Shown here in pieces: positions 33,801 to 46,110 of a stretch of 64,000 bases of DNA. This DNA is from Aquarana catesbeiana (Eukaryota; Chordata; Amphibia; Anura; Ranidae): contig NC_133328.1 of assembly GCF_042186555.1 (NCBI RefSeq), positions 498,135,106-498,199,105 of the forward strand, written 5' to 3'. A program made the translations under genes and the position numbers. Every line of letters begins with the position of its first letter. Position 1 is the first letter of the stretch. The notes below the pieces were generated by a model that was not told where the DNA came from, did not search any database, and worked only from the letters and a program-made list of their open reading frames with translations.

Positions 33801-33994
33801 CCAGGTATGAAAGGATCCTCACGATCCACTTGGTTAGTAGGTACGGATTAGATTAACGGATCACACTCCAGGAGAGCTCTGAGAACACGTCTGCTCAGTC
33901 CACCATCCCGGCCACGCCCCCCGGAAGCTGAATCCTTAGTAAGAAACCGGAAAAAGGATCAGAGGGGTAATAGCAGGTGCATTGTGATGCATGC

Positions 33995-34265
33995 TTAACC
34001 CCTTGGTGCCATCTGAACGCAAATATGCGGCCTCTTTGTGGGGGGTGGACCTTGGTGCCGAGCAGCTGCATATTTGTGGGAATTAGTGTAAATACAGCTG
34101 TGCCGAGAGCGAGCTCCTGGCACAGTTACCGACTGCTGACGGAAAGCTTTTCGATCATGTGACCACCGTGACAGCCAACCACAGAGGTCACGTGATCATA
34201 ATCCCCGCCTCCTGGCATGTTAAACCCCTTAAAGGGTCGGAAGGCACCAGCGCCAAGAGGGTTAA
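33995..34265. mobile_element. TTAA-flanked MITE
   Basis: TTAA lies at 33995-33998 and 34262-34265. The ends TTAACCCCTTGGTGCC and GGCACCAGCGCCAAGAGGG+TTAA are inverted repeats. The interior has a GATCATGTGACC/GGTCACGTGATC pair. Length and TTAA target suggest piggyBac mobilisation. Confidence 0.82.
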
Positions 34266-35657
34266 GCTACCTTTACCAATCTGAAGAAATAATTTATTTT
34301 GCTTTCATCTTATGTTTATCTAGCATTACCAACATAATCCAGCTTTAGATTTGGTATTTTTTTGGGCTACTTTCCTTTGGGTGAAAAGATATTTTTGCTT
34401 GTCATTTTTCCAGTCTTGGGAAAACTTATCATCCGCTATATAGGAGGGACAGCAGACAGCACAGTTGTCAGTTCTGGGTGGTAGTAAGTGTTACATGAAT
34501 TAATAGATTTAGATACACTAGCAAATTCAAGCCAAACTCCAGCTCACACATGATTATAATCTGCTACAACAAACTATTTTTTTTCCTTTTAGGATAAAGG
34601 TTTTGTATAAGTAAATAAAAATTATCATTTTAATCACTCCTAGAAATCAGAGAGAGTGCCTAAAAAAAAATACCAACTAACAACCATCACATCTAAGAAC
34701 TGGTAAGCTGCAATATAAGAAATATTTTTGCTTTTGGGTTTAATACTGCTTTAAATTCACAATGCACTGGAAGGTGTTTTGTTTTTATTTGGATGCAGGG
34801 CTGGAGTTTAGCAGGAATAGGTTCTATCCTGATTGTTACTAATTGACTAATTGTTGCTGGCCATGGCATCTGAGAAGATAGAAGTGGAACTTTACCCAAA
34901 ATGGGAAGCTTCGCTCTTCCTCCTAATCTGTGCAATGACAAGTTATACGATAAAAGTTGGTAGAAAGGAAATGAGTAGGGGGCTAGGAGCAAAATCATAG
35001 CTTCTAGAAATCCCCTCCTGCACCCACGCATCTCCGATGCTTACTGCTTAAATGGCTAACAATATCCCCCACCCCCACCTTTAGAAAGCAGGGGTACCCC
35101 CTCCATGCTACAGAAGATTTTCCTGAGGATTTGGGGGGGCTTGGAAGTCCAAGGCTTGCTGGTGGACTTGGAGCCAGGCCTGGGCTTGGCTTTGGAGGTT
35201 GAGGCATGGAAGTAACAAAAAGGAACTGCCTTTTAGCCTCTGAGGAGTGAGCCTTCCCAAACTGAGCCCTTGGTTTCTTTTGCTGAGGCAGATACTGTAG
35301 GTATTGCGGCCTCAGTGGCATCCTTTGTGAGGGTGTCCAAGGCAGCTCTGAAGAGACATTGTCAATTGCTGGGTGTGTGGAGCAACTTTTATGTATGTCT
35401 GTTCTGCAGCCCATCACTTTATCTTAGGAGTCATCTTCCTATTTACAGGAGACTCATACGGGAAACGAGATGGGAGACCTCTAACATCCCATCTTTACTT
35501 TTAGTTCAAAGCTGGAAGCCTGAGCTCCAGACATGCCATTACTGAGGGGTCAACTTTCATAGCAATCAAGTCCCAAAGATACAGAAAGGACCTCCCACTT
35601 CTTGGATGGAGGGGCATTATAAAAGGGTATATAATGCAGTGATATCTACAACCAAGT
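34266..35657. other. Unassigned sequence; possible retroelement gag-like fragment at 35004-35417 (-)
   Basis: Most of this stretch is AT-rich and featureless. On the minus strand about 35250-35080, one frame gives KAKPRPGSKSTSKPWTSKPP, a Lys/Pro/Ser-rich run of the kind found near the end of DIRS-like gag proteins in amphibians. Another frame stays open for 137 codons but shows no known motif. I found no accompanying RT or recombinase, so the assignment is tentative. Confidence 0.25.
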
Positions 35658-36885
35658 AGGGTTGCCATCTCATCCCTTTAACCCTTTCATGACTAAGCCT
35701 ATTTTTGAAATTTGGTGTTTTTTTTGCTAGAAAATTACTTAGAACCCCCAAACATTATATATATTTTTTTAGCAGAGAATCTAGAGAATAAAATGGAGAT
35801 TGTTGCAATATTTTATATCAAACGGTATTTGTGCAGCGGTGTTTTAAACGCAAATTTTTGGAAAAGGGACACTTCCATGAATTTAAAAAAATCCAAACAG
35901 TAAAGTTACCCCAATTTTTTGTATAATGTGAAAGATGATGTTACGCCGAGTAAATAGATACCAAACATGTCACGCTTTATAATTGCACACACTCATGGAA
36001 TGGCGACAAACTATGGTAGCTATGAATTTCCATAGGCGACACTTTAATTTTTTTTTACGGTACCAGGTTAGAGTTACAGAGGAGGTCTAGGGCTAGAATT
36101 ATTGCTCTCGCTCTGACGATCGCGGCGATACCTCACATGTGTGATTTGAACACCGTTTACATATGCGGGCGCTACCTCCACATGCGTTTTCTTCGCTGCG
36201 CGAGCTCGCGGGCACGGGGGCGCTTTAAAATTTTTTTTAATTTATTTTATTTATTTTTAAACTTATAAATTGTGTTTTAAAAAAAAATGTTTTTTTTTTT
36301 TTTACTTTTATTGCTGTCTAAAGGAATGTAAACATCCCTTGTGACAGTAATAGGTGGTGACAGGTACTCTTTATGGAGGGATCGGGGGTCTAAAAGACCC
36401 CCGATCCCTCCTCTGCACTTCAAAGTATTCAGATCGCCGAAAACGGCCGCCTACAGCTTCGTTCCAGCCCGCCCACAGCCGCCGGAGGCAGCCGATTGGA
36501 CACCAGGCCTCCCGATCGCACGGGAGGCCCGGTAAGAGCGGCGGGAGTGGGGGGATGTCCCCTCCCGCTCCTCCGGTATAACAGCCGAGAGGCTTTTAGC
36601 CACATCGGTTGTTATATACGGGTAGCCGATCGCCCGCTCAAAACAACAGTACCGGGATGATGCCTGCAGCTGCGGGCATCATCCCGGTATAACCCCGGAA
36701 AGCCGAGTACGCACATATGCGTACGGTCGGCGGGAAGGGGTTAAACCCCAACAAATATTAATTACACGGGTTCTGCTGGTTAAGGTGGTAACTAAACTCA
36801 CTCGGTGCCTTATCTGCATTAAATTGGCCTCAGAATCAGTGTAATTCATGTGTGTTCTGGTTTAAAGGGATAAGGTGGCAACCCT
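35658..36885. mobile_element. MITE with AGGGTTGCCA ends (outer)
   Basis: The ends AGGGTTGCCATCTCATCCC and GGGATAAGGTGGCAACCCT are inverted repeats. Flanks ACAACCAAGT and ACAACCAAAT agree at 9 of 10 positions, a likely target duplication. The element was about 160 bp before the TTAA MITE (35678-36744) inserted in its TTTAAA. Confidence 0.78.
35678..36744 (+). mobile_element. TTAA-flanked (piggyBac-type) MITE, 1.07 kb (inner)
   Basis: TTAA lies at 35678-35681 and 36741-36744. The tips are TTAACCCTTTCATGAC and GTCGGCGGGAAGGGGTTAA. The interior includes ACCCCCAAACATTATATA, CGCGGCGATACCTCACATG, a poly-T region, GTGACAGGTACTCTTT, a CGGGATGATGCC hairpin and GTACGCACATATGCGTAC. Parts recur at 17612-18777 and inside the hAT MITEs at 5752 and 26799. 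No transposase. Confidence 0.85.
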
Positions 36886-36942
36886 ACAACCAAATGTTTG
36901 CCTGTTTTCTTACACTCCTACAGATCCGCATTTCTTGAATTT

Positions 36943-37264
36943 TAAGGCTCAATGCACACTGGGTTTAAAAAAAAAAAAAAAGTCTGTTCTCTCAGGGGGG
37001 GGAAAAATGCACATATAGAGCATTTTTTGTACAAAGTTTAGATGAGTTTTGGAGAGTTTTAAGTTTTTTCTGCCTCCAAGCTCCAATCAGAAATGCGAAA
37101 CCAGAAGGGTTTTTTTTTTCCTGATTCTAAACATTAAACTCAAAATATGCCTCTGAACATCCTAATGTGTATGGACACATAGGATAACATTGAGCTGCTT
37201 TTACAGGCAGAACACAAAACTCCTGTAGAAGCAACGGTTTTTAAGCCAGTGTGCATGGAGCCTA
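36943..37264. mobile_element. Hairpin MITE, 'CAATGCACACTGG' ends
   Basis: The ends TTAAGGCTCAATGCACACTG and CAGTGTGCATGGAGCCTAA are inverted repeats around a non-coding core with A and T runs. They resemble the outer MITE at 6735-7341. Confidence 0.72.
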
Positions 37265-37478
37265 AAGCTTCTGCACTGAATAATACCATGCAAACTTTGT
37301 CAAATCACTTTAATTTATGTGGTGCTTTGCTTTGTGTTTGCATCAACAGCCAGTAGCTTGTTTCAGCACTGTGATTGCCATTATCTATTCCATGCCATTA
37401 GCTAATGAGGAGTTGGTGCACATATGTTATTTGGAATATGTCTTTGACAGTTGAAGGGTGAAGCCTCTAAATTGCACA

Positions 37479-38063
37479 TACCGTATATACTTGAGTATAA
37501 GCCGTCTTTTTCAGCACATTTTTTATGCTGAAAAAGCCCCCCTCGGCTTATACTCGAGTGAGGGTGCAGCCTCACTGTGCCCATCTGTAACTGTACCTTT
37601 GATAACCAAAACAGCGGGTGTCTCCCACTGTGTCATGCAGTCTTAACTGTTCGGCAACCGTCCACTGTAACAAAGCCCCGCCTCCTCCTTATGCGTGATA
37701 GCCAGAACACTGATACAATGCTGGGAAATCGAATCAGTGTTCCGTCTATTACGGACCAGGAGGAGGCAAGGCTTTGTTACAGTAGACGGCCGCCGAACAG
37801 TTAAGACTGCATGACACAGTGGGAGACACCCGCTGTTTTGGTCATCAAAGGTACAGCTGCAGATGGGCACTGATGATACAGGTGGGCACAGTGAGGCTGC
37901 AGATGGGCACAGTGAGGCTGCAGATGGGCATTGTTTACCCAGTAGTTGCTGCATTTTCCACTCTAGGCTTATACTAGAGTCAATAAGTTTTCACAGTTTT
38001 TTGTGGTAAAATTAGGTGCCTCGGCTTATATTCGGGTCGGCTTATACTCGAGTATATACGGTA
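37479..38063. mobile_element. MITE with ACCGTATATACTCGAG ends
   Basis: The ends TACCGTATATACTTGAGTAT and ATACTCGAGTATATACGGTA are inverted, with TA on both sides, fitting a TA-target (Tc1/mariner-like) family. The inner arms repeat in inverted form: AACAGCGGGTGTCTCCCACTG at about 37610 with its complement near 37825, and AAAGCCCCGCCTCCTCC near 37672 with its counterpart near 37755. CAGATGGGCACAGTGAGGC is tandemly repeated near 37880-37925. Confidence 0.75.
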
Positions 38064-38087
38064 TATATATTTTTATTTACTACCTAG

Positions 38088-38400
38088 TAGGGCTGGGGAA
38101 AAGAATCGATCTGAATCTTGAATCGAGATGAGAGGTCAAATCGATTCAATTTTTCAGCAAATCGATTTTTTTTTCACCAGGACCGGCGCTAACACCGCGC
38201 CGGTCCTGAGCAGCTGCGGGCAGGTTTTTAGGTGAGGCCGCAGCTTCGGCCTAGTCCGCGAGGCCGGACGCCACGGACTAGGCCGAAGCCGCGGCCTTGC
38301 CTAAAAACTCCTGCCCGCAGCTCCTCAGGACTGGCACAGTGTCCATCAAAAAAAAAAAAACTCGATTCGAATTTTTTTTGGAGAAAATCGCCCAGCTCTA
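38088..38400. mobile_element. hAT-type MITE with TAGGGCTGGG ends
   Basis: It is flanked by a perfect 8-bp duplication, CTACCTAG, at 38080-38087 and 38401-38408. The ends TAGGGCTGGGGAAAAGAATCG and CGCCCAGCTCTA are inverted, and AATCGATT blocks flank both sides. The centre is a long GC-rich hairpin with arms around GCGGGCAGGTTTTTAGG (near 38217) and CCTAAAAACTCCTGCCCGC (near 38298). Confidence 0.85.
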
Positions 38401-38408
38401 CTACCTAG

Positions 38409-40573
38409 TGCTTGTAAACTGTAATGTATATCTATTTCAGGATTATGCCCAGAGTGTTCAGTTATGCATTTCTTCTGTCTGGTTGCAAAGCTAGCAAAAA
38501 TCATAGCGTATTGCCAGCCTGAAGAAACAAAGCAAATGTCTGGAAAATGTGTTTACTTTTAATGCAGAAGTTCAGCAGTGTCCTGCAGCAAATTTACATC
38601 TGTAAACACCTCTCTCCACACTCAGTAAATCTGTGCCCAACAATTAATCTCTACATCATGTTTACTCTGGCTTGTTCCATTTACATGATAATGGACTAAG
38701 TCTTCTTGGAGTCTATGAAACCCTATATAAGCACAGTGGCTGAACTAGTTTCAGATGTCTAATTGATGCGTAGCATGAAATCTTGCTGAAAATAACATAG
38801 GGATTTGTCTCATGTAATCCAAAGCTTAGATAATGTCTCTTCCAAATGGACTATTCAGCCGAGAGCTGAAGTCAACCAGCAGAGAGATGATTTTATGAGG
38901 CATAGTAGTTTCAGGAAGAAAACTTCAATAAACATCAGATTGACAAATATATTCTTCTCAGTATCAGGTTCATGACAGCTGGATGTTTTTACTTGACATA
39001 CTTATACCCACCCTTTTTGTCTTCTCATCACATTAAGATGGCAAAGGTGAAATGAACCTTGGCCTCATCCTGTACATTTTTTAAAATAAGTTAAAAAGGG
39101 GAAATATCCCACGCTCCATGGCCAATTTTTTTTTTTTTTATATAAAGTAGTAAATGGTTAAACCCCTGTCCGTTTTCTATTTTGCTTTCTGTTCCTCCCT
39201 GGGGCTATTACCCTTCACTTCCTGTTCTGTAAACACAATACTTATTTTCTATCACTTTTTGTTCTAGTGACAGTAGAGAGGGTGAACCTCCCCAATGGGG
39301 ACACAAAGAGAACAACAAGAAAACCTAACCTAACTTTACCAACCTTTCCTTCGTTATATCCAAAACTTAAAGCTGAAGTCTATGTATGCTCTTTATTGCA
39401 TAGTTGCATTGGTCCGGCCTGGACCAATGTAAGTATGAATATCTCATACTTGAGGGACAGCTGTGGAAGGTGACAATCACTGATCACTGCTACTATAATC
39501 AAAACCTTCTGGGACAAGTGCTCAGTGGCGCCCTCAGCACTACTGCCATTTGCTGAAAGCCTTGTGTTTTTTTTAATGAATACAAGCCGTTTTCTACTAT
39601 TGGATGAGGTGGAGAGGTGGGGCAGTGACTTCACAATCGGCGAATGCCTTGCATTTAAAAAAATAAAGCATTTTGGAAAGTGCGACCGTATCAATAGATA
39701 GACTCCCCTTTGGTCACTATGCAGAAGGTAAGCCGCTTGGCACAGAACTTGGAAGATTGTGGCAACCACTATTGCAGTGATGCAAAAAAAATCATTCACA
39801 CCATGGCGTTCCGTTTTGCGGGCAGAATCACCGCGATTCTGCCCGTGATTCGGAATTGCCGCCAATCGTGGGACGGCCTTGCGATCCCTGTTACTTTGTC
39901 ATCAAATCACGGAGCGATTTTTGCCATGATTGTCGCCCGATGAATGGAAAAAAATTGCACAAACAGAATTGCGGGATGGTTCCTGCGATTTGCAGTGTTT
40001 CCAAATTGTAGGCAGAATTGCGGCCTGCAAACGGAAAGCCAAGTGATAAACACAATATTATAACTTTGTAAAGTAAATACTAACCTGGTGCAGAGAACTG
40101 TTTAATTGCAGCTGTAGAGATCTGCAAAATGAAATAACATTTCAAATAATAGTCCCGTGGAGTTTAGACAGTTTAAACAATAGTGCTAAATTGCTATACA
40201 CTAGTTTTCAGTAAAACATTTTTAGAACATTTTTTTCCAGCCATCATTGCGCCAACTTAAAAGATTGTAAGCTTTAAGGTTTGAATGAAAAAAAAACTGA
40301 CCTGATTTTCCTATCCCTATTTAAGGTGGATTGGGGAATCCTCCCCCCTGAGTTATTGTATTTTGACAGTGGTGAAACTTCTCTGTCATCAAAATACACA
40401 GATTGCGCTGCAGTATTTTGCCTGCAATGCTGACAGAGTGGGAAAAATCTGGCATAGTGGCTGTACGGAAGTTGCTTGGTAGATCGGCTTCTGTACAACC
40501 ACAGTGCCCATACATGAATTGGAATTTGTCCATCCCTGTTAAACTGGCTGAATTTAGATGCATTTATGGCTAG
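38409..40573. other. Unassigned sequence
   Basis: No gene could be supported. A CTATTTCAG acceptor-like site at about 38431-38440 precedes a short frame ending in a stop (DYAQSVQLCISSVWLQS), which would resemble a terminal exon only by chance. Near 39795-40030 there are GC-richer GCGGGCAGAATC/GATTCTGCCC inverted pieces, probably an old MITE. The open minus-strand frame 39380-39865 has no recognisable motif. Confidence 0.35.
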
Positions 40574-40581
40574 TTTAACTG

Positions 40582-41258
40582 CAGGGCCGTCTTTAACATT
40601 GATCGGACCCTGGGCAAAAATTTTCTTGGCCCCCGCCCATGCAATTTCACTCTTCACCTGCTCTGAGACATACACTAAATAGCAGTAAGACTTAAAAACA
40701 GTTTACTGTATCAGATCAGGCAGCAATTGCGATTGGTTTCCAGCGGTTACAGCATATCATTACTGCTCTCTGACTGGTTGCTAGAGGTTACAGCACACAT
40801 TACAGCTCACTGATTAGTTGCTAGAGGTTACAGCAAATGATTTCTGCTTGTTAATTGGTTGCTAGGGATTACTGTACAGTATTACTGCTCACTGATTGGT
40901 TGCTAGAGGTTACAGCACATCATCTCCTTACTGCAGGGAGGCATGATATACATATCAATGCTGCCTTTATTTACATGTCAATGCTGTTGGCCACAGCTAT
41001 TTACTTATGAATGCCGTTTATTTACATGTAAACACAGGGTCTGCAGGTGAGCCATCTCTACACAATAGGGCAGAGCTGGGCAGCATTAGTACCAGTACTT
41101 CACACTGAGATATTGGGACACAGCACAGGACTAAAACTTCAAAGGAGAAGGGAATTTAAACTGGGATAGTTGACAAGTATGAGGCAGCTGCTTTGGGCCT
41201 CCACAATGACAGGGCCCAGGGCAGCTGCCCCTTTTGCCCTGCCTTAAAGATGGCCCTG
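40582..41258. mobile_element. hAT-type MITE with CAGGGCCGTCTTTAA ends
   Basis: The ends CAGGGCCGTCTTTAA and TTAAAGATGGCCCTG are inverted. Flanks TTTAACTG (40574-40581) and GTTAACTG (41259-41266) match at 7 of 8 positions. The interior contains four imperfect tandem copies of a ~57-bp unit built around TTGGTTGCTAGAGGTTACAGC (40725-40925). Confidence 0.85.
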
Positions 41259-41266
41259 GTTAACTG

Positions 41267-41774
41267 TACTGTCTCCCTCCACTTTGTAAAGTGCTGCACT
41301 GTAGGCGCTACATAATTCTTGTATAATAATAATAATATAGTAACAAAAACAAATTTAGTTTGAAAGCCAAAAAAATATAATCCAGAACTGCTATTTTAAT
41401 GTAAACACAGAATGCTTTTCCCAATTAAAAACCACATTCATAGAATTCTGTTTCTTTGAGAAAATGTTTCCATCCTGATTCTTCTAATTTATTATTCACT
41501 GCTGTGAAAAATGAATGTCAATTTGACCCCAGCTAACCATTAGAAAATCAAACACGTGTTCCAAACGTGAACATTCCTTACAGAACTTTGCTAGTGTATG
41601 GCCAGCTTAAGCCAGATACGACAGATGCTTATCAGTAAAGAATGGCTTATGGGGTTATAGTTTTGACAGAGGTCCACAATACTGGCTAGACCAGGAAGAA
41701 AGTCATAAGAATTAGCATCTGTTAGGGGATACATGCTGCCTGTTCCCTGCGTTTTTATTCATCTAGCTAGACTT
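41267..41774. other. Unassigned sequence
   Basis: No gene or repeat end supported. There is a short (AAT)n run near 41325. Confidence 0.4.
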
Positions 41775-43013
41775 ATGTTGGGGTATTAAAGAGAACTGTT
41801 TTTCTACTGCAAACTACTCAGAGTCCACCTACACAAGGCTGGAATGGGCTTCAAGACCATCGCCAAGCAGCTTGGTGAGAGGGTGATAACAGTTGGTGCG
41901 ATTATTTGCAAATGGAAGAAACACAAAATACCAGTCAATCTCCCTCGGTCTGGGGCTCCATGCAAGGTCTCACCTCGTGGAGTTTTAATAAAAATGAGAA
42001 TGGTGAGGATCAGCCCAGAACTACATGGGAGAATCTTGCCAATGATCTCATGGCAGATGGGACCATGGTCACCAAGAAAACGAATGGTAACAAACTACGC
42101 AGTGAAGGGCTGAAATCCTGCAGTGCCCACAAGGCCCCCCTCCTCAGGAAAGCACATGTACAGGCCCGTCTGAAGTTTGCTAATGAACATCTGAGTGATT
42201 CAGAGGAGAACTGGGTGAAAGTGTTGTGGTCAGATGAGACCAAAATCGAGGTCTTTGGCATCAACTCAACTCGCTGTGTTTGGAGGAGGAGGAATGCTGC
42301 CTATGACCCCAAGAACACCATCCCCATCGTCAAACATGGAGGTGAAAACATTATGCTTTGGGGGTGTTTTTCTGCTAAGGGGACAGGACAACTTCACTGC
42401 ATCAAAGGGACAATGGACAGTGCCATGTACCGTCAAATCTTGAGTGAGAACCTCCTTCCCTCAGCCAGGGCGTTGAAAATGGGTCGTGGATGGGTATTCT
42501 AGCATGATAATGACCCAGAACACACGGCCAAGGCAAAAAAGGTGTGGCTCAAGAAGCACATTAAGGTCCTGGAGTGGCCTAGCCAGTCTCCAGACCTTAA
42601 TCCCGTAGAAAATATGTGGAGGGAGCTGAAGGTTCGTGTTACCAAACGTTGCCTCGAAACCTTAATGACTTGGAAAGGATCTGCAAAGAGTGGGACAAAA
42701 TCCCTCCTGGGATGTGTGCAAACCTAGTGGCCAACTACAAGAAATGTCTGACCTCTGATTGCCAACAAGGGTTTTCCCACCAAATACTAAGTCATGTTTT
42801 GCGAAGGGGTCAAATACTTACTTCACTCATTAAAATGCAAATCCATTCATAACTTTTTTGAAACGTGTTTTTCTGGATTTGTTTGTTCTGTCTCTCACTG
42901 TAAAAAAAAAAAAACCTACCATTAAAATTATAGACTGATCATTTCTTTGTCAGTGGGCAAACGTACAAAATCAGCAGGGGATCAAGTACTTTTTTCCCTC
43001 ACTGTAAGTACAG
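41775..43013 (+). mobile_element. Tc1/mariner element, 5' end missing
   Basis: The right end is complete: the terminal repeat runs through CTACCATTAAAATTATAGAC and ends TTTTTTCCCTCACTGTA at 43013. The left terminal repeat is absent and element sequence begins just before the transposase near 41775-41800. It carries a nearly full-length transposase relic. The family differs from the Tc1 at 47557. Confidence 0.88.
41844..42850 (+). pseudogene. Tc1/mariner DDE transposase (frameshifts, one stop)
   Basis: The transposase would excise and insert Tc1 elements at TA sites. The N-terminal part (GFKTIAKQLGERVITVGAII) lies in one frame. The catalytic part follows in another, from about 41990 to 42502: LRKAHVQARLKFANEHL, VLWSDETKIEVFG (first Asp), VKHGGENIMLWGCFSAKGTG. 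A TAG at 42500-42502 interrupts just before HDNDPEHTAKAKKVWLKKHI (second Asp). SQSPDLNPVENMWRELK with the third acidic residue follows. The end of the coding part shifts frame again near 42650. All three catalytic acidic residues are still encoded. Confidence 0.9.
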
Positions 43014-45397
43014 GTATCTTATCTTAACTAATGAGTTTCCAATACTGCTGGACAATATAAACGTGATTTATGTCTGATTTCAGTGCATAGTTGCACTTAT
43101 TAAATGTTCTAGGCTTCCACTTTCCACAGTGTATAACCTGTGGTGCTATGATAGTGATATGTGATGAATTTTGCATGCTTGAATTTCTTCTTGAAATCTG
43201 CTATCTGGAGGACTGTATATCCTGTAACCTTGTCTTGCCTTTTATCTGTCCATTGGTTGTATATGGTATAGTCTTTTGAAGCCACGTGAGTGCTTTTATT
43301 ACTTGTCCATATGCCTTACTTGAAGAATGGACCCATGTAGATTCAAATGCTGATTGGTCACATTTGATGGAACAAAGTGCTTTGCAGAGGTCATTCAGGA
43401 GTACCTCATCTGTGTGACATATGTGTAGCATTGCTGCAGTAAATGAAACCATAGCTTACTTGGGCTCCAATAGTATAAACAGCTGTAAGCACGAATATAT
43501 AGCCTTATTCTACATAAAATCATCTAAATTGTTTTTGGATTTCTTACATATTATTCTAAAGCATGTGATTGTATTGACATTTTGTCCTTGTATATTTGGG
43601 AACACAGGGAAGTATTTACAAGTTCCCATCACCTACACACATTCTATACATTCTGTTGTTTTTTTTGCGATTAATTATAGTCACTATGTGAGCGTGTATG
43701 GGCCTGTGCTGTGACACACATGGAACAGATAGAACTTCCAAAAACGAAAGTTAGCTGTTCTAGCAGTAAACATGATTCACTGCCAGCAGTCTGCAACCTA
43801 TGAAAAACGTGTTACCACTCACCAGATAGCCAAAGGGTTAAAGAGCTCTAATTAAGATTTATGGCTGACAAAATCAGTACATTCCTGTGATACTGCATGT
43901 TTGATATGTATGCATATATACTTTGCAAAATGTAAATAAAGAACAATTAAGCATAATTAAATTGCAAGGAGCTGAAAGTATCACATCACATCAAACTCGC
44001 ATCTTTTTTTTTTTTTTTTATAAAATAAAGCAATATATTTAAATATAAATATATTGTATCTTCTATTTTTCTCTTCTTTCTGTTTCATCTCTCAAATACA
44101 AGCTTTTTTTTTCTGCTATTCTCAGACTTCCTGATCTAGTGTGGCTACGCTTCTTCTTCATGGCCCCCTTGTGTGTGTGAACATAGCCACCCTTTCCTGC
44201 TTGCCCCCAAGATAGGCTGCACATCTACTTGCAGATTCATTTAGCATGATGGGAATTGTTGTACACATAGAGGGAGTATGTGGCTAGAAAAAAGGACAAC
44301 TACTTGCCCTATACTAGTAGCAGTGAGTTGCATAATAAAGAACCTTGAAAACAAAAAGAGTTATACATTAAAATGATTGATGTAAAAAATGTGAGTTTAG
44401 TGTCACTATAAAGTCTAATGCATACACACAGGCTACAGGCTATTCTTAATGGATGCTGGCTAACCTGATCCCATTGTGATATTCCTCCAAGTGTTTGTTG
44501 ATCCACTGATAGTTAATGGGAATTGAACAAGTGCTTATTGCAGTACCAAACACTGTACTGTGAATGACTTGGCACATAAATTACAATATTTGTATTTTTA
44601 ATTATTTAAATGTTTTTATGTGTTGGACAATTTTATCTGCTTCTTCATTTGCCAATAGCAACCAGTAAGATCGCTCTTTTATGTCTCCAGTAGAGCCCAG
44701 GTAATGCAGATTAAAAGCTGATTGGCTACTGTGGGTAACAGACAATTTTTCATATAAAAAAGCTCTTTGAATTATTGCCTTAAAGCTCATTTTATTAATA
44801 GGCAAGAGGCAGCACCATACATCCAAACTAACTTCTCTCCTTGCTCTTTTTAGCTAGTTGATTTTTTTTTTATACAGCGTACAGAAATGTGTTTTTGTTC
44901 ATTTTTTGTAATATAACTGTAAAAAAAAAAAAATAACCAAAGAGAGCCTTGTTTTCCATAAAAATTATATGCATCACTTATATGGGTGGATTGATGGCAC
45001 AATGGTGGGGACGTTCCAGGCATGGTGCTGAGAAGTTACATGCAGGCATTGAGGAAGAAAGTGTGCAGTTACAGTGGTGTTGAGAGGATAGGTTGCAGGT
45101 GCAATGGTCAGTGATGTCTTCACACGTAGCTGTCAGTAGTAACTCCAGCTGCAGGAAGGGGGTGGAGGGACCTGTGTATGCTGCAGCAGAGTGGTGGGGA
45201 TGGGGTGTGAATTGATGGGGCCAGAAATTGAAGGGTCATGTCCCACTGCAACACAGACTAACCAGCTGCAGGGACCTCTCTGTATGTGATTACCACTTGG
45301 TTCTGGTCTAAAGTTAAACCTTGATGGTACAGGTTGCGATGGTTGCATCGCAGTGTTACTAGCGATCTGAATTCAGCCTTTGCACATTACTGTACAC
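43014..45397. other. Unassigned sequence
   Basis: No gene supported. Features are poly-T at 44004-44020, an ATATTTAAATATAAATATAT palindrome-like stretch near 44033, and a GC-richer portion at 45010-45340 with unrecognised open frames. It could be host intergenic or intronic DNA. Confidence 0.35.
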
Positions 45398-46102
45398 TAG
45401 GGTTGTCCCAATACCACTTTTTTAAGTACCGATACTTTTTTTTTTTTTCAAGTACTCGCCTACACTGATTACCGATACCTTTTTCTTTTTTTGTGTCATG
45501 TGACAGTGGCACTAATATGCAGCACTGATCGGCATTGATAGGTGGCACTGACTGATGGGCACTGATAGGTGGCACTGACTGATGGCTGGCACTGAAATGC
45601 AGCACTGATTGGCAATTGCTGGCCTGGCATAATAAATTAAATGAATGATGAGAGAAAACAAGGCATTTTGCAATGCTTTATGCTGCTTGCACTCGGCCGC
45701 AGTAAGCAGCAGCAGACATCTTGTTACACCCAGCCCGAACTATATGGGCTGGATGTAACAAGATTTCTGCTGCTGGTTTACTGTGGCCGAGTGCGGGGTG
45801 TACCAAGATGGGCGTCCGGATGTTCAACCTCTGACAGAGACATGGAACGCCACTTCCGTTACAGAATGTGACTGCCCCGGTCACCTATTCTGATGGAACA
45901 TGTGGCTGTGCCCTGCCCAGGCCAGCTTACCTTCTGCTGCTGCTAGCCTGTTGAGGACTCGCTCTACGCTTCTCACTCTCCGCCCACTGACTTCCGGTTG
46001 CAAGCAACACCGCTTCTTCATTCCCAGGTATCGGATTAGGCATTAGGAGCATTTGTGAGAGTACAAGTACTCGTGCAAATGATCGGCATCGGTGCAACCC
46101 TA
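45398..46102. mobile_element. hAT-type MITE with TAGGGTTG ends
   Basis: The ends TAGGGTTGTCCCAATACC and CATCGGTGCAACCCTA are inverted at the tips. Flanks CTGTACAC (45390-45397) and CTCTACAC (46103-46110) differ at one base. The interior has short tandem units of GGCACTGACTGATGG (45540-45610). It also has a long imperfect hairpin with arms CACTCGGCCGCAGTAAGCAGC (near 45690) and GTTTACTGTGGCCGAGTGCG (near 45776). Confidence 0.75.
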
Positions 46103-46110
46103 CTCTACAC

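Larger units (their letters stand above)
28210..33922 (-). mobile_element. Full-length L1/Tx1-type LINE, second family
   Basis: The flanking duplication GGAAGCTGAATCCTT is perfect over 15 bp (28195-28209 and 33923-33937). The 5' end (33922, minus strand) begins GGGGCGTGGCCGGGATGG. ORF1 (33800-32919) is intact. ORF2 (32064-28507) has frameshifts. The 3' end has AATAAAGACC a few dozen bases before a short poly-A. At 5.7 kb with both ends present it is a full-length insertion, younger-looking than the LINE at 7827 because most motifs are intact. ORF1 is very different from that of the first LINE, so it is another lineage. The non-coding stretch between ORF1 and ORF2 (32065-32918) shows no further gene. 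Confidence 0.93.

Noticed and set aside
37402..37954. Several short Cys-rich frames on both strands
   Set aside because: They fall in the inverted arms of the MITE at 37479-38063, which explains the mirrored protein sequences.
38431..38494. Acceptor-like site followed by a short frame ending in a stop, resembling a terminal exon
   Set aside because: Only 17 codons, no recognisable protein and no poly-A signal close by; chance is more likely.
40725..40925. Regularly spaced repeats suggestive of a CRISPR-like array
   Set aside because: They are imperfect tandem units inside a hAT MITE with an 8-bp TSD, without spacers, in a eukaryotic context.
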